A stretch of 64,000 nucleotides of DNA from CAYFZO01 sp965223735. Its GTDB lineage: Bacteria > Pseudomonadota > Gammaproteobacteria > Poriferisulfidales > Oxydemutatoraceae. The notes beneath the pieces were generated by a model. That model was not told the DNA's origin and ran no database searches. It was given only the letters and a program-made list of their open reading frames with translations. This document shows, piece by piece, positions 34,289-43,301 of this stretch. The stretch is from assembly GCA_965223735.1 (NCBI GenBank), contig OZ245010.1, forward strand, positions 682,001-746,000, in the 5' to 3' direction. The position numbers and the translations under genes are program-made. Position 1 is the first letter of the stretch; each line of letters opens with the position of its first letter.

Positions 34289-34709
34289 TGTCAAAAAGCG
34301 CCGCGTGTGCAATCGCTGAAAGCAATCGCTCGTTCGGACGAGATGAGTTGTAGATGCCTCTCTCCTTCCAGGAATCCGTATTGAGCCAGTTCGTCGTCTC
34401 TGAAACCGCCTTGACCAGCTTGTCGTGTTCGATCAGATACCATGTCTTCTTGGTCTTGCTGATCTGGAACGCCATGAAGAGATCCTTGCCCAAGTACTTT
34501 TTGTCGACGCACAGGCGCCCCTTAAGCTGCACTTTAAGGGTTTGCTTTCCGTCTTTGTGGTAGGCCAGGAAGTCCGCACCCTGCCAGTCATCCGCCAACT
34601 TGATGCAGTTGAATCCATAGTCGGCCAAAATGCCGGCGATTTTCTGGAAGTTGTAGATCTCCTTTTGTTTGGCGCTTAGATCGCTGTACTTAACTCGCTT
34701 GATTTTCAT
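34281..34709 (-). CDS. Hypothetical protein, possible PD-(D/E)XK-fold nuclease
   Basis: The start is taken at the ATG 34709 (MKIKRVKYSDLSAKQKEIYN); the longer frame to 34748 adds dissimilar residues. The 142-residue product contains DWQGADFLAYHKDGKQTLKVQLKGR (about residues 40-64). Its Asp followed after a strand by QxK matches the variant PD-(D/E)XK nuclease core. There is no membrane segment or signal peptide. It lies in the island between holA and lptE beside a broken Fic gene. I cannot name a family. Confidence 0.55.
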   Translation of the reverse strand: MKIKRVKYSDLSAKQKEIYNFQKIAGILADYGFNCIKLADDWQGADFLAYHKDGKQTLKVQLKGRLCVDKKYLGKDLFMAFQISKTKKTWYLIEHDKLVKAVSETTNWLNTDSWKERGIYNSSRPNERLLSAIAHAALFDTS

Positions 34710-34763
34710 GGCGGGAACGGCTTTCGGACAAAGTCGGGGTTGTAGCATAAAAAGCCCCTTTCT

Positions 34764-36188
34764 CTATTGAGGAATACCCGGAACCGGATCGCCTGCCATT
34801 CCAGCGCGAACCAGCGTAGCCAGAAATTCGGCAAAGGGCTTGATGTTCTGATTGACGCTGGCTTCTTCAAGGGCGACCATATAATCGTTGCGCCCTTCCA
34901 GCGGCACCACCGTCCACGGGTATCCGCCGCTCGCCAGCATGGCGTTCATCAGGAAACGCCCGATGCGCCTGTTGCCATCCATATAGGGATGGACATACAC
35001 GAATATAAAGTGCCCCAGAACGACACGCACCGCCGCGTTCTCTTCCGCACGGACCAGATCAAAGAAAGCGGGCATGGCATCGCGCACCACCTCCCGACTT
35101 GGCGGCATATACATTGATTGGCGTATGAATACGGGGCTATCCCTATATCCGGCTAGATCAGACGCTTTATGAATACCCGCCGCAACGCCCGGTGCAAACA
35201 TCTCCCGATACCAGACACGGTGATCGTCATCGACAACATCACCCGCGTTGTAGCCATCGAGTATGCGCGTCAGGCTGTCCCGCACAGCTTGATAAGCCTG
35301 CCAATATCCCCGTGCGGCCAATGTGTTGAGTCTTCCCCTGTCACTCTCAATCTTGTTCCAGGTTCCAATCACCGGAGCGCACCCGTTGAATCAGCTCAGG
35401 GGTTACGCGATACCCTTCAATAGAGAGCGAGTGATACGCATCCGTCGCATAAACATCTTCCACGTGCTGCATGTAGGCCTTGATGTCCGACGGTTGACTC
35501 GACATCGGGGAAAACGCAGCCATGACCGTATCGCGCATCTCCTGCCACATCAGGCGAATGCGGTTGACGTAGGGGGATTGCTCTGTTGTTGAAATAATGA
35601 GCGGCGTTTCCGATTCAAACGGATCAGTCTCGCGAACGTCATACCCGGCTGCACGCATGGTATCGGCGATATCATCGGCGATCTGATCCTGCCCGACACT
35701 GCGAAAAGCGCCGGCCAGACGTCCGGCAACATGGCTATGGCCTCCCTCCAGCAGCGGGCCCAGAACCTCAGAGGCACCACTGATCATCGAGAGGGCAACG
35801 CGCACATCGGTCGGGCTGTTTTTAAATATCCGCGCACCGCACGAAACGAGCGCGTCAGGTAACGCATAGAGGCGCAAACCACTCTTCTCGACGATATTGA
35901 CTTGATCCAGCGTCGTTGAACGGATATCCAGCAACAATGTTCCGTATGGCAGGCTGGTGATGTTGTTCGTTGCCTTGGCTGCCTGAACCAATAATTGCTT
36001 GGGAACCGCCCAGTTTTCAGCATGCAGAATGATGTACCAGCCCTTGATGACCTGCCGCAAAAAGCCGTTTTTGTACAGCCTTCCTCTGTGAGTACACGTG
36101 ACAAATCGGATGAGCGGATAGCAGTTCTGCCACCTTTCTGAAGCCCGTGGAGCACTTCGAGAGAACCCGCCAGTTTGTTGGAAGGTGT
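34764..36188 (-). pseudogene. Fic family protein, broken and 5'-truncated
   Basis: The Fic core HPYMDGNRRIGRFLMNAML lies near the 3' end in one frame (34764-35372). The N-terminal half, including the inhibitory-type helix YHSLSIEGYRVTPELI and EQSPYVNRIRLMWQEMRD, is in another frame (to about 36090). An N-terminal piece, RTAIRSSDLSR, is in a third. A frameshift near 35355-35365 separates the AMPylation domain from its regulatory part. About 45 residues after VIKGWYI appear deleted compared with the family as I know it. The IS3 end at 36189 removes the start. The gene is not functional. Confidence 0.82.
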
Positions 36189-36253
36189 CGTAGGCTTCCC
36201 CATAAATCGGACAGTTCAAAACTGGAGTTTTCTGGCAAGATGCCCCATAGGAG

Positions 36254-36526
36254 GTGGCCATGAAAAAGTCAAAATACACGGAGAGCCAGATCATTTCCAT
36301 TCTCAAGGTGGCCGATGCCGGCGTGCAGGTCCGCGAGGTCTGCAGAAAGTACGCGATCAGCGAAGCAACGTATTACAACTGGAAGTCCAAATACGGCGGC
36401 ATGGGGATCAACCAGTTGAAGCGGATGAAGGAAATGGAAGTTGAAATCAGCCAGCTCAAGCGCATGTATGCGGATGTGTCGCTGGAGAACCGGGCGATGA
36501 GGGATTTGATCGAAAAAAAGCTTTGA
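36254..36526 (+). CDS. IS3-family OrfA
   Basis: The 90-residue protein has a helix-turn-helix (YTESQIISILKVADAGVQVR through ISEATYYNWKSKYG) and a leucine-zipper-like segment (LKRMKEMEVEISQLKRMYAD). It binds the element ends. AGGAGG lies 8 bp before the ATG. The stop lies just after an A7G run (36513-36520), a typical site for -1 frameshifting into orfB, which starts 4 bp before the orfA stop. Confidence 0.9.
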   Translation: MAMKKSKYTESQIISILKVADAGVQVREVCRKYAISEATYYNWKSKYGGMGINQLKRMKEMEVEISQLKRMYADVSLENRAMRDLIEKKL

Positions 36527-37361
36527 AGCCGTCTGAGAAGCGACAGGCGGCGAAAGAGATGCACATCAAACATCAATTGCCAGTGGTCCGCAGTTGCGAC
36601 TGTGTGAATTTGCCGCGGTCGCTGTATTACCGTGAGCACAGTGATTGGGTTCGGCGGGATCACGAGGTGGCCAGGGCGCTCGCCGGGGTGATTGCGACGC
36701 ATCCCCGGTGGGGTTTTGGAAGTGCTGCCAGCGTTTCAAGCGGCAAGGCCATGGCTGGAACCACAAACGGGTGTATTGCGCAATGCGGCTTAATCAGCCG
36801 CGTCCGGTCAAGCGGCGTTTGCCGCAACGGGTGGCGCAACCGTTAACGGTACCCAACCGCCCCAATCAAACAGGGTCTGCAGACTTTATGAGCGACGCCT
36901 TGCACCACGGCAGCCGCTTCCGCACTCTCAATGTGATCGACGACTTCAACCGTCAGGCACTGGCTATCGAGATTGACACATCATTGCGCGCACCGCGCCT
37001 GATCCGGCTGTTTGAACGCCTCAAGGAGCAGGTGGGTTTACCGGCAACCCTTCGGGTCGATAACGGGCCGGAATTTTTGAGTTCTGACTTTGCAACCTGG
37101 TGTAAAAAGCATCGTCTGCACATTCAATACATTCAGCTCGGCAAGCCCAATCAAAATGCCTGCATTGAACGCTTCAACCGCACCTATCGCAATGAGGTTC
37201 TGGATCTGCATTTGTTCAGGAATCTTGAGCAAGTCAGAGAGATCACCAGCCGCCGGGTGGTTAGTTACAACGAACAGCGGCCGCATGACGCACTGGGCGG
37301 CGTGCCACCTTGTGCCTATACAAACCAACATGCCGAAAACTCTACTTTACAATTGTCCTAA
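36523..37361 (+). pseudogene. IS3-family OrfB transposase, frameshifted
   Basis: The frame begins MKPSEKRQAAKEMHIK but shifts at a four-G run (36710-36713) where copy 1 has five G. The rest, from WKCCQRFKRQGHGWNHKRVY onward, continues in another frame to 37361. The catalytic triad is present there: LNVIDDFNRQ, RVDNGPEFLS and NACIERFNRTYRNEV. A 9-bp unit present twice in copy 1 occurs once here (36768-36776), removing three residues. Each copy thus keeps what the other lacks. Confidence 0.86.
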
Positions 37362-37373
37362 AAATGAGGAAGC

Positions 37374-37877
37374 TTACGTAAGCACCTTCCTTACTTCTTC
37401 TGAATATTTGTTATAGGTTGAATGCGGCAAATCAGAATTCTTTGCAAAAATGAACCGCCACTTATTTTCGAACGCATAACAATTTACAGCTAGAACATCA
37501 AATTCCCCACGTAATAACAACGTTGTATTCAACTCTTGGCCACTAGGAAGTTTTACAACTCGCCTGTCACTTGCATCTACCTGAGCCTTCCCCCGCCATT
37601 CTTTATTTTCATCGTCATATTCAATCATGCTAGACTGCAATGATTTTGATTCCACATCAAACGCTTTGCCATGATATACAATATATAAATCGCCTTTCTT
37701 ATTTCGATTATGATCGTCAAACTTCGTTGTAAATGACACTTCAGGAAAGGAGGTAATGATTTCTTTTGATTTTAATTCAGCAGTATAACCAAGCAACATA
37801 CCCTTTAAACTTGGGTTCTCATCCAGCAAATTTGTTAATTGTTCTGCTGTAATACCCCATTCTTCTAGAATTGTCAC
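37374..37877 (-). CDS. Nuclease-like protein (restriction-endonuclease type), 3'-truncated by IS3
   Basis: The 167-residue AT-rich product contains NKKGDLYIVYHGKAFDVESKSL. Its GD and ExK spacing matches a PD-(D/E)XK nuclease core. The C-terminus ends VRKVLT and the TAA stop (37376-37374) lies inside the right inverted repeat of the IS3 element, so the original C-terminus is gone. It overlaps the preceding XRE regulator gene by 4 bp, as in control-protein/endonuclease pairs of restriction systems. No methyltransferase is nearby. Whether the truncated protein is active is unknown. Confidence 0.6.
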   Translation of the reverse strand: MTILEEWGITAEQLTNLLDENPSLKGMLLGYTAELKSKEIITSFPEVSFTTKFDDHNRNKKGDLYIVYHGKAFDVESKSLQSSMIEYDDENKEWRGKAQVDASDRRVVKLPSGQELNTTLLLRGEFDVLAVNCYAFENKWRFIFAKNSDLPHSTYNKYSEEVRKVLT

Positions 37878-38119
37878 TTAGAAGCACCTTCTTCCAGTTT
37901 ATTGATGAATTCGTAAATATCAAACTGGAGAGCTTTTGCTGCATCTAAGAATTCAATTAAATCAAGCCTTCTCTCACCACTTTCGTACTTTGATACAAAT
38001 GACTGTGGCTTATCAAGCTTTTCAGCGAGAAATTGCTGTGTAATTCCAGCATTTTTACGATGCTGGATCAGCAATTCTCTGAAAAGGTCATATTTTTTTG
38101 TGAAAACTGATGATGCCAT
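37874..38119 (-). CDS. XRE-family helix-turn-helix regulator
   Basis: The 81-residue protein has a Cro/C1-type helix-turn-helix, RKNAGITQQFLAEKLDKPQS followed by FVSKYESGERRLDLIEFLD. It probably controls the downstream nuclease-like gene, whose start overlaps its stop. An 11-bp near-repeat, ATGGGATATTCC and ACAGGATATTGC, lies upstream at about 38163-38190 and could be its operator. Composition is AT-rich compared with lptE. Confidence 0.82.
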   Translation of the reverse strand: MASSVFTKKYDLFRELLIQHRKNAGITQQFLAEKLDKPQSFVSKYESGERRLDLIEFLDAAKALQFDIYEFINKLEEGASK

Positions 38120-38221
38120 AGCTATCCTTCCAGTCCTTGGCGTAAGGTATTCTCTATCCTAAAATGGGATATTCCAAAACAGGATATTGCTGGGGTTGTA
38201 TCTAAAGAGCTAACGCCCACC

Positions 38222-38764
38222 TCAACGCCCAATTGTCGCAAGACGCAGTACGACCTTCCTGCACAATTCATCTTCAATATCCTTCATCACCGCGCGCTTT
38301 TCACTCGCGGCGAGCAACGGTCGGTCGGGGTCGGTCAGGTACACCGCTTCCGCCCGCACGCTTTGCGCCGCCAGCAAAGTCTCCAGCTGTTCGCCGCCTG
38401 AGGCGACGCTGAACGAAGCCTCAACCGTCAGCAGATATTCACGCGCTTTCACGTCATCACCGACGGCGCTGCGCGTTCGCCTTTCGCGCAGCCCGTCAAA
38501 GATCAGCCGCGCCGACGCCCGCCCCGACGCGGTCACCCTGACGCCATAACCACGCAATGTAGCGACCAGCGTCTTGCGGAAACTTTCATACCGCCCCAAC
38601 CCTTCAATGGACACCCGCTTCAGAACCGGCGAAAACAGGCGCCCCCGGTCTTCGGCGTACCCGCTCAGCTGGTAACCACAACCTGCCAAAATCAACCCCG
38701 ATATCAGCGCCAACACCAGAGCAGGCGTTGACAAGGCGACGATGCGAAGGCTCGGCTTCATCAT
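38222..38764 (-). CDS. lptE: LPS-assembly lipoprotein LptE
   Basis: The 180-residue protein has a lipoprotein signal with lipobox LILAGCGYQLSG, giving Cys at about residue 29, and the LptE core (FSPVLKRVSIEG, SFRKTLVATLRGYGV). It plugs the LptD barrel in the outer membrane. It overlaps leuS by 4 bp. Normally holA follows directly; here the accessory island intervenes. Confidence 0.88.
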   Translation of the reverse strand: MMKPSLRIVALSTPALVLALISGLILAGCGYQLSGYAEDRGRLFSPVLKRVSIEGLGRYESFRKTLVATLRGYGVRVTASGRASARLIFDGLRERRTRSAVGDDVKAREYLLTVEASFSVASGGEQLETLLAAQSVRAEAVYLTDPDRPLLAASEKRAVMKDIEDELCRKVVLRLATIGR

Positions 38765-41253
38765 CCATCCACCACAAAATTGATCAGGCGGTCGGGTACC
38801 ACGATCGTCTTACGCACCGTCGCGCCGTCGGTGAAATGCCGGACTTTCTCGTGCGCACGCGCGGCCTCCGCAATCGCCTCGCGTGCACTGCCGACCGGCA
38901 TCTCGATGCACGCGCGCAGCTTGCCGTTGACCTGAACCGCGATCTCACAAGTGTCGCGAACCAAGGCGGCCGGATCAGCCTGCGGCCACGGGCAGTCGAT
39001 GACCGCTTCCTGATGACCCAGCGCGTGCCACAGACAATGCGCGACGTGCGGCACGACCGGCGACAGCATCTTGACCACGGCTTCAAATCCCTCCTGCATC
39101 ACCTCGCGCCCCGCGCGCGAATGATCGTCAAAACGCGAAAGTTCGTTGAGCAGTTCCATGTTCGCCGCAATTGCCGTATTGAACGTATAGCGCCGACCAA
39201 CGTCGTCGCTGACTTTGGCGATGGTTTCGTGAATGCGCCGGCGCAACCCGGCGCGGTGGCCATCGTCGGACGCGGTATCCCTCTTTTTTAAATTCTTCTG
39301 CATCATCGTGTGCCCGGTACCGGATGCATCGTCGGACTCGACACCCTCGCAATGCACCGACACCTGCCTCCACAGCCGTTTCAGAAAGCGGTACGCACCT
39401 TCGACACCGGCATCCGACCATTCAAGCGACTGCTCAGGAGGCGCGGCGAACATGACAAACAGACGTACCGTGTCGGCGCCATAGCGCTCGATCAATTCGT
39501 CGGGATCCACCGTATTGCCGTGCGACTTCGACATCTTGGCGCCGTCCTTAAGCACCATGCCCTGCGTCAGCAACCGGGTGAACGGTTCGTCGCCCTTGAC
39601 CAGTCCCATGTCACGCATCAGTTTGTAGAAAAACCTCGCATACAGCAGGTGCAACACCGCGTGCTCAATACCACCGACGTACTGATCCACCGGCAACCAG
39701 TAATCAGCCTCCCCGTCGAGCATCGCAGTCTCACAACCGGCGCTTGCGAAGCGGGCGAAATACCAGCTCGACTCAAAGAAAGTATCAAACGTGTCGGTCT
39801 CGCGCAGCAGCGACTCGCCGTCGCGGGTTCTGCCGCTGTCGCGGAAAGCGGGCGCGTGCAGCGCCGCCGCACCCTCCCCCGCGTCAGCTTCAGGCAGCAC
39901 CACCGGCAATTCGCTCTCGGCCACCGCTTCGACGCGGTCGCCGGCATACAGTGCCGGGATCGGCGCGCCCCAGTAACGCTGGCGGGAAATGCCCCAATCG
40001 CGCAGGCGATAGTTCACGGCACAGCGCCCGCGCCTGGCCTGCTCCAGATCGTCGGCGATCGCGTCAAATGCAGCGTCAAAATCCATGCCGTCATACACGC
40101 CCGAATTACACAGCACGCCGTGCTCGACAAACGCGGCGCGTTCGAGATCGACGTCTTCACTCTCCGCGTGCGCACGGATCACCCGGCGCACCTCGAGACC
40201 GTACGCCCGCGCGAATTCCCAGTCGCGCTGATCATGCGCCGGCACCGACATCACCGCACCCGAACCGTACTCCATCAAAACAAAGTTCGCGCACCACACC
40301 GGCAGCACCGCGTCGGTCAACGGATGACGGCAACGCAGACCTATATCGATCCCGGCTTTTTCCTGCGCCACGACGTCAGCCTCGGCGGTCGAACGGCGTC
40401 GGCACGCCCCGGCAAACTCGGCGACCGCCGGGTTGGTCGCGGCGACTTCCTCGACCAGCGGATGCTCAGGCGCAAGCGCAAGATAAGTAACACCCATCAG
40501 CGTGTCGGGACGTGTCGTGAACACCGACAGTGCATCGTCGCGCCCGTCGAGGGCAAACTCGACGTCCAGCCCGTGCGAGCGACCGATCCAGTTACGCTGC
40601 ATCGTCTTGACCTTCTCGGGCCACTCCTTGAGTTGCGCGAGATCGTCGAGCAACTGCGGCGCATAGTCGGTGATGCGCAGAAACCACTGCGGGATGCGAC
40701 GCCGCTCGACCGGCGCGCCGGAACGCCACCCCTTTCCGTCTATGACCTGCTCGTTTGCCAGCACCGTATTGTCCACCGGGTCCCAGTTGACCCACGACTG
40801 CTTGCGGTAGGCGAGCCCTTTCTCGAGCAGGCGGGTGAAAAACCATTGCTCCCAGCGGTAATATTCGGGCTTGCAGGTCGTGATCTCACGTTCCCAGTCG
40901 TAGGCGAAGCCGAGGCGGCGCAACTGCCCCTTCATGTACTCAATGTTTGCGTCGGTCCACTCGGCGGGCGCCTGCTTGTTCTGCATGGCGGCGTTCTCGG
41001 CGGGCAGGCCGAACGCATCCCAACCCATCGGCTGCAACACGTTCCTGCCGAGCATCCGCTGGTAGCGGCTGATCACGTCGCCGATCGTGTAGTTGCGCAC
41101 GTGCCCGATATGCAGCCTGCCACTGGGGTAGGGAAACATCACCAGGCAATAAAACTTTTCACGCGCGGGGTCGGCAACCGCGCGGAAACAGCGACGGCTC
41201 TCCCAGCAAACCTGGGCTTCCCGCTCTACGCGGTGCGGGTCGTACTTCTCCAT
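38761..41253 (-). CDS. leuS: Leucyl-tRNA synthetase
   Basis: This 830-residue class I synthetase has FPYPSGRLHIGHVRNYTIGD (HIGH), KDGAKMSKSHGNTVDP (KMSKS), a CP1 editing insertion between them (TRPDTLMGVTYLALAPEHPL), and an anticodon-binding C-terminal half. About 30 residues rich in charged amino acids (near residue 645, MMQKNLKKRDTASDDG) are inserted after the KMSKS region and look unlike most homologues. Gene order leuS-lptE is standard. Confidence 0.96.
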   Translation of the reverse strand: MEKYDPHRVEREAQVCWESRRCFRAVADPAREKFYCLVMFPYPSGRLHIGHVRNYTIGDVISRYQRMLGRNVLQPMGWDAFGLPAENAAMQNKQAPAEWTDANIEYMKGQLRRLGFAYDWEREITTCKPEYYRWEQWFFTRLLEKGLAYRKQSWVNWDPVDNTVLANEQVIDGKGWRSGAPVERRRIPQWFLRITDYAPQLLDDLAQLKEWPEKVKTMQRNWIGRSHGLDVEFALDGRDDALSVFTTRPDTLMGVTYLALAPEHPLVEEVAATNPAVAEFAGACRRRSTAEADVVAQEKAGIDIGLRCRHPLTDAVLPVWCANFVLMEYGSGAVMSVPAHDQRDWEFARAYGLEVRRVIRAHAESEDVDLERAAFVEHGVLCNSGVYDGMDFDAAFDAIADDLEQARRGRCAVNYRLRDWGISRQRYWGAPIPALYAGDRVEAVAESELPVVLPEADAGEGAAALHAPAFRDSGRTRDGESLLRETDTFDTFFESSWYFARFASAGCETAMLDGEADYWLPVDQYVGGIEHAVLHLLYARFFYKLMRDMGLVKGDEPFTRLLTQGMVLKDGAKMSKSHGNTVDPDELIERYGADTVRLFVMFAAPPEQSLEWSDAGVEGAYRFLKRLWRQVSVHCEGVESDDASGTGHTMMQKNLKKRDTASDDGHRAGLRRRIHETIAKVSDDVGRRYTFNTAIAANMELLNELSRFDDHSRAGREVMQEGFEAVVKMLSPVVPHVAHCLWHALGHQEAVIDCPWPQADPAALVRDTCEIAVQVNGKLRACIEMPVGSAREAIAEAARAHEKVRHFTDGATVRKTIVVPDRLINFVVDG

Positions 41254-41265
41254 TCGGTCAGGCGG

Positions 41266-42732
41266 CTAGCACGTGTCAGTTCTGCCGTAACTGTCCTCAA
41301 ACCGCACGATGTCGTCCTCGCCGAGATAATCACCGCACTGCACTTCGATCAGGTGGGCGGGCTCGTCGCCGGGGTTCTCGAGCCGGTGCTTCGTTTCCGC
41401 CGGAATATAGGTTGATTGATTGACGCCGAGCATGAACTGCTCCTCGCCGCGCGTCACCCTGACTTCGCCGCGCACAACGACCCAATGCTCGGAACGGCGA
41501 TGATGCAGTTGCAGAGACAGGCACTGTCCCGGATTTACAACGATACGCTTGACCTGAAACCCGTCGCTCGCGTCAACACTCTCATAAGACCCCCACGGAC
41601 GATACACTTTGCGATACTCGTCCGCCTGCGCCCGTCCCTGTTCGCGCAGGGTCTCGACCAGACGCTTGACGTCCTGCGTTCTGCCACGGTCGGCCACCAG
41701 CACCGCGTCGGGCGTCTCCGCAATGACGCAATCGCTGACGCCGAGCACGGCGACCAGACGCTCTCCCGCATAGACGATGTTGCCCGAGGAATCGGCAAAT
41801 ACGATGTCGCCACTCGACGCATTACCGTCGCCGTCGCGCCTGAGCAGCGACGCCATCGCGTCCCATGAACCGACGTCGTTCCAGCCGATCCGGACCGGCA
41901 CCAGCGCGACGTTATCGGACTTCTCCATCACCGCATAGTCAACAGAAATGTCGGGGCACGCTTCAAAACTCGCACGGTCGGCACATATAAAGTTGAGGTC
42001 ATGCCTGCGTTTTGCGTACGCCGCGTCGCACGCCTCGTGAACCGCCGGCGCGCACGCTTTCAACTGATCCAGATACGCGCTCGCCTTGAATAAAAACATG
42101 CCGCTGTTCCAATAATGATCGCCTGCGGCAATCCAGCGTTGCGCGGTCTTGAGATCCGGCTTTTCGCGGAATTCAGCCGCGCGCCAGACCCCACCCCAGC
42201 CGGAATCGAGCGGCTCGCCCTTGTGGATATAGCCGTATCCGGTCTCGGCCCGCTGCGGCTCTATGCCGAACGTCACGAGCATCGCCGACACCGCTGCCGG
42301 CACCGCCGTACGCACAGCCTGTTCAAGGCCGCCGATGTCGGCGACGGTGTGGTCGGACGGCAGCACCAACAACAGGCCATCGCCGTGACGCTCAACCGCT
42401 TCAAACGCGGCCAATGCAATCGCCGGCGCAGTGTTGCGCGATGCCGGCTCAACCAGTATTGAAATATCAATACCGTTAAACCCCCGCAAATTATCGGACA
42501 CGAAAAACCGGTGCGCCTCGTTGCACACCACCACGACGTTCCGAGGGTCAAACAGGTTCGCGCGGCGCACGGTGGCGCGAAATAAATTGTCGGCAGGGTC
42601 GCCGGTCAACTCGGCGGCCGCCATCGGCACAAACTGCTTCGGAAAATGCTTGCGCGACAACGGCCACAGGCGCGTGCCCGCGCCGCCGCATAAGATTACC
42701 GGAATCAAGTTCAGCCGCTTTTCCATATTCAA
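41266..42732 (-). CDS. manC: Mannose-1-phosphate guanylyltransferase / mannose-6-phosphate isomerase
   Basis: The 488-residue type II enzyme has an N-terminal nucleotidyltransferase (LIPVILCGGAGTRLWPLSRK and FPKQF) and a C-terminal cupin isomerase domain (YRPWGSYESVD, LSLQLHHRRSEHWVVVRGEV, ETKHRLENPG). It makes GDP-mannose for surface polysaccharide. It lies 12 bp upstream of leuS on the same strand, which is unusual, and downstream of the AT-rich ATPase/nuclease unit. Confidence 0.94.
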   Translation of the reverse strand: MNMEKRLNLIPVILCGGAGTRLWPLSRKHFPKQFVPMAAAELTGDPADNLFRATVRRANLFDPRNVVVVCNEAHRFFVSDNLRGFNGIDISILVEPASRNTAPAIALAAFEAVERHGDGLLLVLPSDHTVADIGGLEQAVRTAVPAAVSAMLVTFGIEPQRAETGYGYIHKGEPLDSGWGGVWRAAEFREKPDLKTAQRWIAAGDHYWNSGMFLFKASAYLDQLKACAPAVHEACDAAYAKRRHDLNFICADRASFEACPDISVDYAVMEKSDNVALVPVRIGWNDVGSWDAMASLLRRDGDGNASSGDIVFADSSGNIVYAGERLVAVLGVSDCVIAETPDAVLVADRGRTQDVKRLVETLREQGRAQADEYRKVYRPWGSYESVDASDGFQVKRIVVNPGQCLSLQLHHRRSEHWVVVRGEVRVTRGEEQFMLGVNQSTYIPAETKHRLENPGDEPAHLIEVQCGDYLGEDDIVRFEDSYGRTDTC

Positions 42733-42743
42733 TCAACCATACC

Positions 42744-43301
42744 TTATCCGGCCTTGCGAACCAGACTGCTGAAACAATGCTCACCATGGGCGTCAATTGT
42801 CAGCGGGTTGTCCGGACTACTTCCGGTTTGCGGCGGGACGGATGGCCGACGGGTTGGTCTTTTAGCCAATCCGGTGACTCTTATAAAAATAAACCGGGAT
42901 TGGTACTCATTTTCATTGAGGAACTCAGACCGGCTCCAAAAAATCCTGCCAACCGCGCGGCAATAGGCCACCACGCAGGCGGCACTTTTCAATTGCTTTT
43001 TAATCTTGCCCTCCAAAGGCTGACCACTTCTTTTCATTTCAATATGCAAAACCCATTTTTCTTTTTCTTCTTCTGCAACAATGATGAAATCCGCCTTTTT
43101 ATTTTCGCCTTTACTCCCTTTGAAGAAAGATTGCGTTCCAAGTTTATCCGCCTTGAATACAACGCTTCTCGGCGGCATATCTGAGATTTTGATTTCATAT
43201 TTATCCGAAGAATCAGATTCGACTAAAACAACTTCTTCATTTTTTGGATGAACAATTGCTTCATCTTCAAGCATCTGACGCAGAATCTCAATATCCGCCA
43301 T
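42744..43301 (-). CDS. Hypothetical nuclease-like partner of the adjacent ATPase
   Basis: I choose the ATG at 43301 (MADIEILRQMLEDEAIVHPK), which shares TAATG with the stop of the ATPase gene; an upstream ATG at 43319 is possible. The 185-residue protein contains KKADFIIVAEEEKEKWVLHIEMKRSG, an Asp-then-ExK pattern of PD-(D/E)XK nucleases, with no membrane segment. The last ~40 residues are Pro/Arg-rich and may be disordered. Its tight coupling to an ATPase resembles two-gene phage-defence modules, but I know no named system with exactly this partner. Confidence 0.6.
   Translation of the reverse strand: MADIEILRQMLEDEAIVHPKNEEVVLVESDSSDKYEIKISDMPPRSVVFKADKLGTQSFFKGSKGENKKADFIIVAEEEKEKWVLHIEMKRSGQPLEGKIKKQLKSAACVVAYCRAVGRIFWSRSEFLNENEYQSRFIFIRVTGLAKRPTRRPSVPPQTGSSPDNPLTIDAHGEHCFSSLVRKAG

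Larger units (their letters stand above)
36189..37378 (+). mobile_element. IS3-family (IS407-type) element, copy 2, full length but defective
   Basis: Imperfect terminal inverted repeats are seen: left CGTAGGCTTCCCCATAAATC from 36189, and right (read inward from 37378) CGTAAGCTTCCTCATTTTTA, with likeness extending over about 45 bp. The length of 1190 bp fits the family. orfA is intact; orfB has a frameshift and a 9-bp loss. No direct target duplication is visible (flanks TGT and TAA), and each flank is a truncated gene. The junction may therefore result from an IS-mediated deletion or recombination rather than simple insertion. Confidence 0.88.

Noticed and set aside
36181..37384. Target-site duplication of the second IS3 copy
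   Set aside because: Flanking bases (TGT on the left, TAA on the right) do not match, so no duplication can be claimed.
39310..41415. Long open frame (about 700 codons) on the plus strand
   Set aside because: It lies antisense to leuS, whose HIGH and KMSKS motifs are certain. It is a shadow produced by GC-rich codon bias and its sequence is Arg/His-rich without domains.
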